Shown: piece after piece, positions 54,839 to 64,000 of the stretch
Layout: every line of letters begins with the position of its first letter
Numbering within the stretch: position 1 is the first letter of the stretch
Assembly: GCA_030549775.1 (NCBI GenBank)
Contig: CM060181.1
Location: 37,883,063-37,947,062, forward strand
Origin: Tamarix chinensis
Lineage: Eukaryota > Streptophyta > Magnoliopsida > Caryophyllales > Tamaricaceae
Length of the DNA stretch: 64,000 bases
Reading direction: 5' to 3'
Notes under the pieces: generated by a model
Told to the model about the DNA's origin: nothing
Database searches by the model: none
Seen by the model: the letters and a program-made list of their open reading frames with translations, nothing else
Made by a program: the position numbers and the translations under genes

Positions 54839-57800
54839 CATAATCTCATGCTCAACGATATATATATATATAATACACATTCAACATTCTTATTGGAATA
54901 AATATCATAAGATACCTAAAATGACCAAATTGCCCCTGGGGTATGCCAACAATAATAATTATACCTTAATTATGCCTAAGCATACTTAACTTATATTTTA
55001 CACGTACATGACATACATAATCCTTGCTTGACATTAACATTATTTTAGTCATATTTCTGTATATGAAATATTTTACATAAGATAACATGATCTTTTTAAC
55101 GATAAAATTATAATGTGATGGATCATGCTTGACATATTTCATACGAAACATAATGTGCTATCATGCACTATTTACCATTTTAGTAGAGTATAATAATTAC
55201 CGATTTTCTAGAAAAAATAAAAATTATTGGTATCCTACCAAAAATTCTAAGGCCTTACTAATTATACATTTGCAACTAAAAATAATACCATAATTAACTG
55301 TATTAACGGTTAATAGATAAAATAATGATTACAATATTAAACTGTTTATTATCCAAAATTACAAAAATACTCTTACTTATTAAAAATTGGGTACCAAAAA
55401 TTTTTAAACCAAAACTTTTCCTCATCAAGATGCATGCACATTGTGAGTAGGGTGCACATGGGGTTGTGTTGGGAAAGATTGGAGAAGGTGAGGTAGGGGT
55501 GGTGGAGATGATGGTTAGGTGGTGTTGGTGGATAGAGGTGAAGGTTGTTAGGTTGTGTGGAGGATGGATTAGTTTGGAGGGGGCTACAAAAAAGGTGGTG
55601 CAGGGTCTGAAGTTGGTTGCAGATGAAGGGTAGGCTAGGAGGTGTGGTTTGGGATAAATGGCCAGAGATAGGGGTGGTAGGGAATTTTATAAATGGTTAA
55701 AGAGGTTAAGGAAGATTATAGTGGATGTCGCCAGTGGTTAGGGGAGGTACTTAGGGGGTCTGGTCATAGGGAATGAGAAGAGAAAGTAAGACACACTAGG
55801 GGAGGAGGGACACGAGAAAGAAGAAGTAATAGAAGAAGAAGAAGAAGAAGAAGGGCGATGGTGTAGGCTATGGTTGAGATGGTGAGGTGTTGAGGGAGTG
55901 GCACATGAGAGAAGGGGATATATGGTGGTTGATAATAGTGCAAAGGAGGAAGAACGAATGGGGTTGTGAATGGGTCAAGGTGGTGATGATGTAGAGGGGG
56001 ACATATAGGTGTGGGTTGTGCTAGATGGAAAGCTAGAGGTGATTGGTGAGAAAAACCAAATGAAGTCGAGGAAGGGAATAGATCTATATGGTTGTGGCTG
56101 GCAGAGGGTGGTGGTGATGTGCATGTGTGGTGTTGGGATGGTGAAACCAAACATGCACAAGGAAATGGTAAGGTTGGAGTCTATAGAGGTAACAAAAATG
56201 GCTAGGGAATGGGTTGGAAGAAGAGGAAGTGAGCAAGACTCGGTGGTTGAGGAGATGTGGGCGTATGTATATATGCATGTAGAAAAGGGGCGATTTTGAC
56301 AAGTGAGTGGAGTATGGCTCGATAGAGGGTGAAGAAGGTTAGCTTGACAAAGTGTGAAGTAATGGTGATAAGTCACGGGTTTGACAAAGGGGTAAGGTAA
56401 AAGGGGAGATGGGAGGAGTGATTATGGGAGGAAAAATAGGCATGAAAAGGGGTTTATGTGGGAGATGGAGTTAGCAAGATTAAGGTATAAATATTTTATT
56501 TTTAGCTTTAGGTTTAGTTTGGTTAGGTTAGGGTACCTTGTTGGAAAAATAATCCAAAAAACATAAATTGATTTAGGATATTTTTAATAAGAAGGATAAA
56601 GGTAAAATTATTAGGAAAAATGATTTAAGCAATTATTTGAGTTACATGACAAAGGTTAATAATAAAATAATTAGGTCAATATTTATAGGTTAGCTTTGAA
56701 TAAAAGGCTAAACACCTAAAATTAAATGTTATGAAGTCTTAGGGTGTTACAAATTTTACATTTTGGAATATGCAAATTGAGGATTATTTATATTCTAAGG
56801 ATTGTCATGAACCCTTAGAAGGAGATAAGCCTATGAATATGGAAGAGGATAAGTGGGATGTGGTAGATAGGAAGGCTTTAAGCATAATCCTGATGTGCCT
56901 TACTTGAAATGCGGCATTCAACATCATGTATCAAAAATGGCGGCGGCGTGACGAAAGAGCTTGCAAACATGTATGAAAAACCCTCGGCAACAGACAAGGT
57001 ATTTCCTATAAGAAAATCATTAAATATTGACGTGTTAGATGGTTTATCTATTTTGGACCACATAAATGAGTTTAATTTGGTATTTAATCAATTAATTTCA
57101 TTTGATATCTCATTTAATGATGAGGTTAAGGCCTTATTTTTGTTTTCATCTCTACCACAAAGTTGAGAAACTATTGTTGATGAAGTGCAGGATCTAATCC
57201 TTAGAGAGAGAATTCATTGGACAGAACTAGGGATTGATTCTATTGGAAATACTTTTAATGTTGATGATAAAGGATGGGATAACAAGAAAGGCTTTGAGAG
57301 TCACTATAGATCTAAGTCTAGGGGTAAGCCTAAGAGTTTTGGTTAAGTGGTTTGTTGGAATTATGGTGAAAAAAAGGACATCTTAAGAGGGATTTCAAGA
57401 AGACTAAGACGAAGAAGAAGAAGCACTATGATGAGGATAGTGATAGTTTAGCTTATTTTGACGTGCTTGATGCCTTAGTCTATAGTGTGGAGAGCCCACT
57501 AGATTCATGGATTTTAGATTCGAGGGCATCATTTCACTCCATTGATTCTAAGGGCCTATAGCAAAGATTCTTTTTAGGTCAATTTGGGAAAATGCATATT
57601 GCTAATGATAAATGCCTAGACATTATTGTCAAGGGAGACGTGGTTGTGAAGACTCACACTGGGTGGAAATCATAATTGAAGGATGGCTGATTCAATCCTA
57701 GTTTGAAAAATAATATGATATTGGTCATTCTATTAGATAACTAAAGTCACAAGAATACATTTGGGAGAGGCCCTAGAAGGTCACAAATAATGCTATGATG

Positions 57801-60187
57801 ATAGCATAAGGCTTGATGATAGAGCTATTTTACTCCACAATTAGGTTAACACGTGTGGCTATTATGACTGATTACTCAATTCACTCCAAGTTGTGGAATT
57901 GTAGGCTCGACCACATGAGTGAAAAATGTATGAAAATTCTAGCTTTAATGGGTGTTTTGCTATTTCTTAACGATGTTAACTTAGGTATTTGTAAAAGCTA
58001 TGTTTTTGACAAATAATAGAGGGTCAAATACACTAAGATATAGAGAGAGATTGAGCTAAAGAGTTTATAGCTAGTGTGCATAGATACGTGGGGGTTGGTA
58101 TCTGTACCATCAATTAGAGGCTCTAAGTATTATGTCACTTTCATTGACAAATGCAATAGGAAGGTATGGGTCTACTTCCTAAAGTGAAAGTTTAATGTTT
58201 TTATGATATTCAATACATAGAAGATTGAGGTTGAAAATGAGATAAGTTTGGTGCTCAAGTGTCTTATGCTAGATAATGGAGGTGAGTATTACAGTTCAGA
58301 TTTTCAAAAAGTTGTTGTTGATAGTGGCATATAGAGTGGGAGAAGATTATACCTGACAAACCATATCAAAATAGGGTTACCAAGAGAATGAATATGACTC
58401 TAAATAAATGTGTAAGGAGTATGAGGTTGCACTTAGGATCATCAACGCCATTTTGGGTTGATGTAGTGAGTACTGCTACCTATCTAATCAATGGGGGCCC
58501 TTTAGTACCACTTGGTAATGGTATGATAGAGGAGGTTTGGTTAGGTAATAAGGTAAATTATTCTCACTTTAGGACCTTTATATGTGTGTTATATATGTAT
58601 GTTGATCCTGGTAGTTGGGATAAGCTTAATTCTAAGGTAATTAAATTCTATCTTATTAGCTATGATACTAGTAAGTTTAGACATCGATTTTAGGATAATG
58701 TGCATATGAAGGTGGCCATACACTGTGATTTTATGTTTGATGAGTCTATGTAGTATAAGGATGTGAAGGATGTTTTAGGCCAGAGTCAAGTTGAGCTACC
58801 TAATTTTTGTGTGACTATTGATTAACTTGATGAGCCTATAGTTGATGGTGGGTATTCTCCAAAAGGTGTAGTTGTTGATCATGTTATTCCAACTCCATCA
58901 CCGAGAAGGTTAGCAAGGAGTACTAAAGGTAAACCACTTATTAGGAACCCTACATTACATTATTTGTGGTTAGTTGATGTTGGTGAGCTAGAGTTGTATG
59001 AGGAAGTTTTGTAGGTGGACGATTCATTCAATTGGGAGCACTTAGTGGATGGTGAGATAGTCTCCCTAGAGAAGAATGAAACTTGTGAATTGGCTAGACT
59101 ACCAGTATGGAAGAAAGCATTACTCAACAAATGGTTGTTTTGGATTAAGGAGGGATCTAGTGGTACCAAGTGATACGAGGTAATATTGGTGGTCAAGGGG
59201 TTCTTATAGAGTAAGGACATTATCTATGATGAGATCTTTTCTCTTGTGATGAAGTTGACTATGATATGGATGTTGTTGAGTATTGTAGTATTTGGGAATC
59301 TACATTAAGCGTAGATTGATGTAAAGACTACATTCTTACATGGTGATTTGGTTGAGTAAATATACATGTAGCAAACAAATGGATATAGCGTTCCAAGATA
59401 TGAGGGCTTAGTCTATAAGCTGAAGAAGAGCTTATATGGACATAAGTAGGCATCAAGACAATGGTACCTCAAGTTTAATATGTTTATTCCTAAAAGCAGT
59501 TTTAGACAAAGTGAGTAGGATCATTGTTGATACTTATGGAGGCTTATTAACTCTTTTATTATCTTCTTACATTATGTAGATGATATGTTTATTTGAGATG
59601 AAGGACTCAGGTCTTACAAAGTGGATACTTGACATGAGGATTTTAAGGAACACTTTAGAAGGGGCAGTGAAATTGTCTAAAAGGGATTACATTAAGAAGG
59701 TGCTTCCCAAGTTTAATGTTTATGACACCAAGATAAGGAGCGTTCGACTAGAGAGTCATATCAAATTATCAAAGGCGTAGTCACCTAAGATAGTTGAAGA
59801 ACAAGAGTACATAGAGAAATTTTCTTATGCATATGCAATTGGAAGTCTCATGTATGTCATGATGTGCACTAGCTTTGATATTTCTTATGTTTTTGGGGCA
59901 GGTTTATGTATAAACCTGGAAAGACTCATTAGGAGGAGATTAAGTTGTTCTTGAGGTATATGCTGTTACTTCATATAAAGCTTTTGTGTTCGGTAAGGGT
60001 GATGCTAAACTAGAAGGTTTTATTGATGCAAACTCTAGTGGGGATATGAATACTAGCATGAGTACTTCTGGTTATATCTTTACTATGGGTAGTATTATAG
60101 TTAGCTATATGTCTAAGCCAAAAAGGTGTGTCTCTTTGTTTACAATAGAAGTTAAGTATGTGGCTATGTGTAATACACTACTTTTTA

Positions 60188-62365
60188 GGGTCTATAATAT
60201 GTATTAATTTATGCACTTAATAGTGATCTGAGTGTGTTTGATCTCCTTTTAGAGCGATGTTTAGAATTAGTATGGTTTTGATTGAGCTTGGTTTTGATTT
60301 TGGAATATAATTGATTTTATTAGCAAACCAATTGATTGTTTGGAGGTACAAATCTACTAGTTTGCTCATTAAATTAGAGTTTTGAATCTCGATGAACTGA
60401 TCTACTGGTTTGGGGTGCCAATCGAGTTGTTCAACTAAACGAGTTATCCTTCTCACTCAATTTTCAATGTGAATCTTTCTCCTAAGCTTTTCCAGCATTG
60501 TGATTATGTTTTAAGCATTTTTTTTTATGATTTTTATGAAACCTTTGAACATGCCTAACCTATTTTATTGATTTGTAATGGAATCACAAAGAAGTAATTT
60601 AAGAGAAGTCACTTTCATGACTTTATCTCATTTATCTTCTTCTTCCTTATTTTCTCTTTCTTCTACAAGATTCTTAAAAATATTATTTGCTCCTACAACC
60701 TCTGTAGATTGCTAACCTATGATTCCCTTACCTTGTCATTATTCCTTTTTTGTGTTAAAACTTTCTAAGGCACATTACCTAGAATACTATAGTTTCACCA
60801 ATTGAGCTCAAAGGTAGAAATGCTAGCTTTGAACCTGTAAAACCTGCATTTTGAAGCTTGGTTTTGGGCTAGGGTTTGGGGTATTCATTTATAAACCCCC
60901 TTACACTTATTCTTTTAGCAAAAACCCTCAATAATTCTAACCTAAAGGCTTTATTTTTTCCTTTCTTCCCTAACCTCCGAACTATCCTGTTTTGCTTCAT
61001 ACTTTCTTTGCCACATTTCCTCTCCTTGTCTTTTATTTATGATATTCCTTTTCTTCTCTAACCCTTTATGTAGCTCCTTCTTGTTTTGATTTTAAGCAAG
61101 GCGGTGTTAGATTTAGGAAGGGAGTGAGACTTTAGCTTTCATCTCTGGTGTTATCTGTTTTCTCCTTTGTAAAGTAAGTTTCTCTAATTTCCTCTCCTAG
61201 GTATCCAATTTTACTAAATCTTCTTTGCACGATTTCAAAGTTTTTACTGATTTTTTATCTATCTTTCTTGAAAGGTGTTTTAGTGTGGGAAAGGGGTTTG
61301 GATTTTCAAAGACTTTTGCTCTCTTTGGCGTGTTGCTTAGCTATTTTGAGGTAAACCATTACCTTCCTTATTTTTGTAGAAAATGGTATGGGTAAGCATA
61401 GTGTATGTTCTATAAGTATGTGATAACCTAAATATTAGAAATGACAAAGTGCCTAAACTTGTTAATATGGAATGAATGAATGAAATAAGTGGTAGGAAGC
61501 TTAGCCTAAAGTCTTGTATGCATAAGCCATATAAGTATGATTCTAGATTCGTAATTACCTTTTATATTGATAGCGTCTTAAGAGATAATAATATGTGTGA
61601 CATGATGGATAGATTGTGTCATGATGACCTATCAAGAAGAGAATATGATGCATGTTTTCTAGTTCTTATTAAGTCTTTAAAGTCCATGCATGATTTTATT
61701 GAGATTCCTAGCATGATTTTGGTATTTCACATGCTGATTATGAATATTGCTCGTTACAGACCTGGAATGACCTAATATTGATGTTCGGATTGATCGAACA
61801 AATATTAAGGAATTTAGTTGTATATATGTGCATTTTTTGGAGCTGCTCTTGCACCAACGGATAGATCGGTCTCTATTACCGATGATTAATCTCCATAACT
61901 AATCGACTGGTTTGGTAAAGCCATTGACTGTTTGGCCTATGACTTTAGTGGTCTTAATCTTGAATTTTACCCATCGACTAGTTTGAATAAACCCATTGGT
62001 AAGTTCCTATAACAGTTGGCTGGTTGGGTCAATCGATCAACTAGTTGGTTTGTGACCCTAATGGTCTTAGCTTCGGGTTTGGTATATCAACCCGTTTAAC
62101 CAAATCTATCAACTAGTTCTTATAACACTCGATTGGGGGGGTTTAACTAATTGACTGGTTCACCACCACCTGAAAGGTTGGTAGTTCCCTAATTGATTGA
62201 ATGATACATAAAACCTATCGACTGGTTAGTGAGAGCCATTAACTCATTTTGGAAATCCATTGATTGGTCTCAGCCAGTTTTGCTTTCTTACTTATTTATT
62301 CCTGAACATGATATTTAGAGTTTTTTCATGCTTGGATAAAATTTTGCGTATGGTTTTCGATCTGA
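60188..62365 (+). repeat. LTR-like block related to LTR A
   Basis: This block begins where copia coding stops. It has a C/T-rich stretch at 60,640-61,080 and clusters of ATCGACTGGTT-type motifs at 60,340-60,440 and 61,890-62,270, as in LTR A. It lacks a clear TGTAAYACC start, and the right limit is set only by the start of recognisable gypsy coding sequence. It could be a truncated LTR plus an untranslated leader. Confidence 0.45.
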
Positions 62366-62369
62366 TCTA

Positions 62370-63835
62370 AGTAGGACAACCTATGGATGTTAAGCTCAGG
62401 AGGATTTGGAAAAAGATTTAGGATGGTAGAGTTGAGGTTTTCCTGATTTATGAGGATGGTAGCATTTGCTATAGAAGTCATTTGTGTTTAACTCAGAGTT
62501 GCATTGATCTAAAGCATTAAATTTTAGAAAAAGGTCACTGTGCTCCGTATTTTATCCACCCAAGAGGGTTAAGTTATTTAAGGACCTTAAGAGGATCTAT
62601 CGGTGGCTTCACATGAAGCTAGAGATAGTAGAGTTTGTGTTGAAATGTATGATCTACCAGAAGGTCAAGATCTAATATCTGAGACCTGTAGGATTGGTTC
62701 AACCTTTATATGCTTCAAGGTGGAAGTGTGACTCTATCTTGATGGATATTTTGAGTGGGCTATCGAGGACTAGTAACAGTTATGACATGATTTGGTTATC
62801 ATCAATAGGTTGACTAAGTATGTTGGTTTTGTGTCAATGAAGTTGAATGAGAGTATGGATTAGTTGACCAATACATATTTGAGATTTATGATGAGTAGGC
62901 ATGGTACACCTACCGACATAGTATATGATCAGGATTTAAGATTCCTTTGGCACATATAAAGGAAGTTTTAAGAGGCTATGGGCACGAGATTGAGGATGTG
63001 TACTACCTTTCACCCAGCTATAGATGGATAAATAGAGAAGATAATTCAAGCACTAAAGGATATGCTTCAAGCTTATATTTTGGTTTTTTGATCTAGTTGG
63101 GAAGATCATCTACATTTGGTTGATTTCTCTTACAATAACAGTGATCATGTTAGCATAGGGATGGCACCTTTTAAATCATTGTATGGATATAAATGTTAGA
63201 TGCCTTTGTGTCAGAGAGACATCAGTGAGATTGTTGTACTTGGATTAGGGTTGATTGAGGAGATGATGCAGTAGGTTCTGTTGATTTAGGATAGGATGAG
63301 AGTAGCACAGAGTCACCAAAAGAGCTATATAGATCAAAGACGTCGTAGTGATAGTTTTGAGTCAAAGGATAGAGTTCTATTGAGGGTTTCATCTACTAAG
63401 GGAGTGTAGAGCTATGGCTGAAAGGGTAAGATGAGCCGAAGGTACATTGCTCTATATGAGATTCTTGATAAGGTTGGCGAGGTTGCATAATGCCTAGCAC
63501 TTCCACCAAAGTTAGCCCAATTTTACAACTTGTTCCACATCGCCCAACTAAGGAAGTATGTCACATATCCATCCCACATGATTAGACTAGGTGAGATCAA
63601 TATCAATGATTCATTGTCCTACGAGGAGATGCCATTAGGGATTCTTGACACTAAGACTCAACAAACCTGAACAAGCTCAATTCCACTTGTGAAGGTTTTT
63701 TAGAGTAGTCATGGAGTATAGGAGGTGACTTGGGAGACTGAGAAAGACATATGTGAGATGCATCCTGAGCTTTTTAGCTCAGGGAGATTGCGTTCCTCAC
63801 ATCATTTTCCCTCTTCTTCCTTAATCTAGACTTGT
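62370..63835 (+). pseudogene. Chromovirus-type Ty3/gypsy polyprotein fragment (integrase and C-terminus)
   Basis: Decayed reading shows the integrase zinc-finger approach (IHPRGLSYLRTLR near 62,555), the integrase core (RLTKYVGF and FHPAIDG near 63,010), and DMLQAYILVF with [15 protein letters not shown] near 63,060-63,140. It continues with [13 protein letters not shown], then the C-terminal phrases FYNLFHIAQLRKYVTYPSHM near 63,520 and SYEEMPLGILD near 63,620, which are typical of Tekay/Del/Reina-like chromoviruses. Gag, protease and RT are missing. Numerous stops. The stop region is followed by a polypurine tract and LTR. Confidence 0.85.
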
Positions 63836-63860
63836 AAACTTTGGGGACAAAGTCTCTTTT

Positions 63861-63873
63861 AAGGGGGTAGTGA
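63861..63873 (+). other. Polypurine tract
   Basis: AAGGGGGTAGTGA immediately before the TGTAATACCC LTR start, the expected site for plus-strand priming in an LTR retrotransposon. Confidence 0.75.
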
Positions 63874-64000
63874 TGTAATACCCAAAATTTTTTCTTAGCC
63901 TAATCATATATCATTAATACCCTAATTTGATTCTAATCTCAAGAAAATCTTATTTTAGCCTTAACCAAATTTCTTAATCTCAAAATCTTAACTGAACCAA
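63874..64000 (+). repeat. Start of 3' LTR of the chromovirus fragment
   Basis: TGTAATACCCAAAATTTTTT then CTTAGCCTAATCATATATC runs to the window edge. It matches the minus-strand start of LTR C for at least 100 bp, linking the solo LTRs in this window to a chromovirus family that encodes the preceding polyprotein. Confidence 0.82.

Larger units (their letters stand above)
49802..56751 (-). mobile_element. Solo LTR D (3.7 kb own length), minus strand, in copia gag
   Basis: Plus-strand ends are TGTAACACCTCCATTTTT and TTAGGGTGTTACA. A perfect 5 bp duplication AATTT flanks it (49,797-49,801 and 56,752-56,756), and the copia gag frame continues across it. Minus orientation is supported by homology of 50,130-50,260 to the inverse of 46,600-46,740 in LTR B (GCCTATTCAATGGGCAGTG), and by a C/T-rich sense block at about 56,450-55,400. 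LTR E is nested inside. No coding domains. Confidence 0.9.
49755..60187 (+). pseudogene. Ty1/copia gag-pol, interrupted and truncated
   Basis: Gag starts MDGKTIKVEKFDGSNF at 49,755, is cut at 49,801 by a solo LTR, and continues at 56,757 with NFTFWNMQIEDYLYSKD. Next come a CxNxGxKxH-like knuckle region near 57,355, a protease site ILDSRASFH near 57,510 (Gly lost from DSGA), a GAG-pre-integrase block LWNCRLDHMSEKCMKIL near 57,893, and an integrase core at 58,075-58,690. RT runs 59,060-59,780 with YVDDM at 59,573-59,587, and RNase H runs 59,985-60,187. Many stops and frameshifts occur. The order PR-INT-RT-RH is diagnostic of copia. Coding ends abruptly inside RNase H, so the 3' part and 3' LTR are not seen. 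Confidence 0.87.

Noticed and set aside
55764..56376. Overlapping ORFs of 128 and 133 codons
   Set aside because: They lie in the C/T-rich sense block of LTR D. Low-complexity composition, no family resemblance.
56909..57166. Independent 85-codon gene
   Set aside because: It is a segment of copia gag (ELANMYEKPSATDKVF and following), continuous with gag sequence on both sides after frameshifts.

Overview
The window is plant nuclear DNA. It is AT-rich, has spliced genes with GT-AG introns, and is full of angiosperm-type transposable elements: L1-like LINEs, Ty1/copia and Ty3/gypsy elements, a PIF/Harbinger element with MITEs, and very long solo LTRs. The host gene looks like an angiosperm gene, but the species cannot be fixed from the sequence.

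Left part (1-26,171). One host gene on the minus strand fills this part: gamma-tubulin complex component 6 (GCP6). Its start codon is at 25,818. Ten exons can be placed (25,633-25,818 down to 646-725), giving 1,080 codons plus two bases in one open frame. The last exon or exons, carrying the C-terminal end of the gamma-tubulin-binding GCP domain, lie beyond the left edge. Two introns are very large. The 11.1 kb intron 2 holds a broken gypsy element with its own nested insertion, an L1 fragment and an inverted-repeat element. The 7.0 kb intron 9 holds old LTR-like remnants. A small Tourist-type MITE sits in intron 4.

Middle (26,172-34,860). A 7.25 kb PIF/Harbinger transposon with a TAA target duplication sits about 350 bp upstream of the GCP6 start codon. 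It carries a decayed DDE transposase, a decayed Myb/SANT-like partner gene, and a captured exon of a U2AF35-related (ZRSR-type) CCCH splicing-factor gene. A MITE copy related to the one in intron 4 lies just beyond it.

Right part (34,860-64,000). This is a stack of nested retrotransposons with no host gene that I can recognise. An L1 LINE on the plus strand is split by two solo LTRs (35,158-38,573 and 39,116-47,042), and a third LTR sits inside the second (39,569-42,373, minus). After a degenerate plant-mobile-domain fragment comes a Ty1/copia element (5' LTR at 48,991). Its gag is split by a minus-strand solo LTR (49,802-56,751), which is itself split by a plus-strand one (51,593-54,838). 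The copia coding region ends abruptly in RNase H near 60,187. It is followed by an LTR-like block, the 3' end of a chromovirus-type gypsy polyprotein, and the start of a TGTAATACCC-type LTR at 63,874.

The most unusual structure is shared by the long solo LTRs. Although diverged, they repeat one plan: a TGTAAYACC start, about 300 bp of AT-rich DNA, a 0.4-1 kb polypyrimidine block on the sense strand, tandem repeats, a short motif containing AAAGTGAAAGA and, in several, a repeated hairpin cassette with the core AATAATAGTGG. They look like diverged members of one lineage that survive here mostly as solo LTRs.
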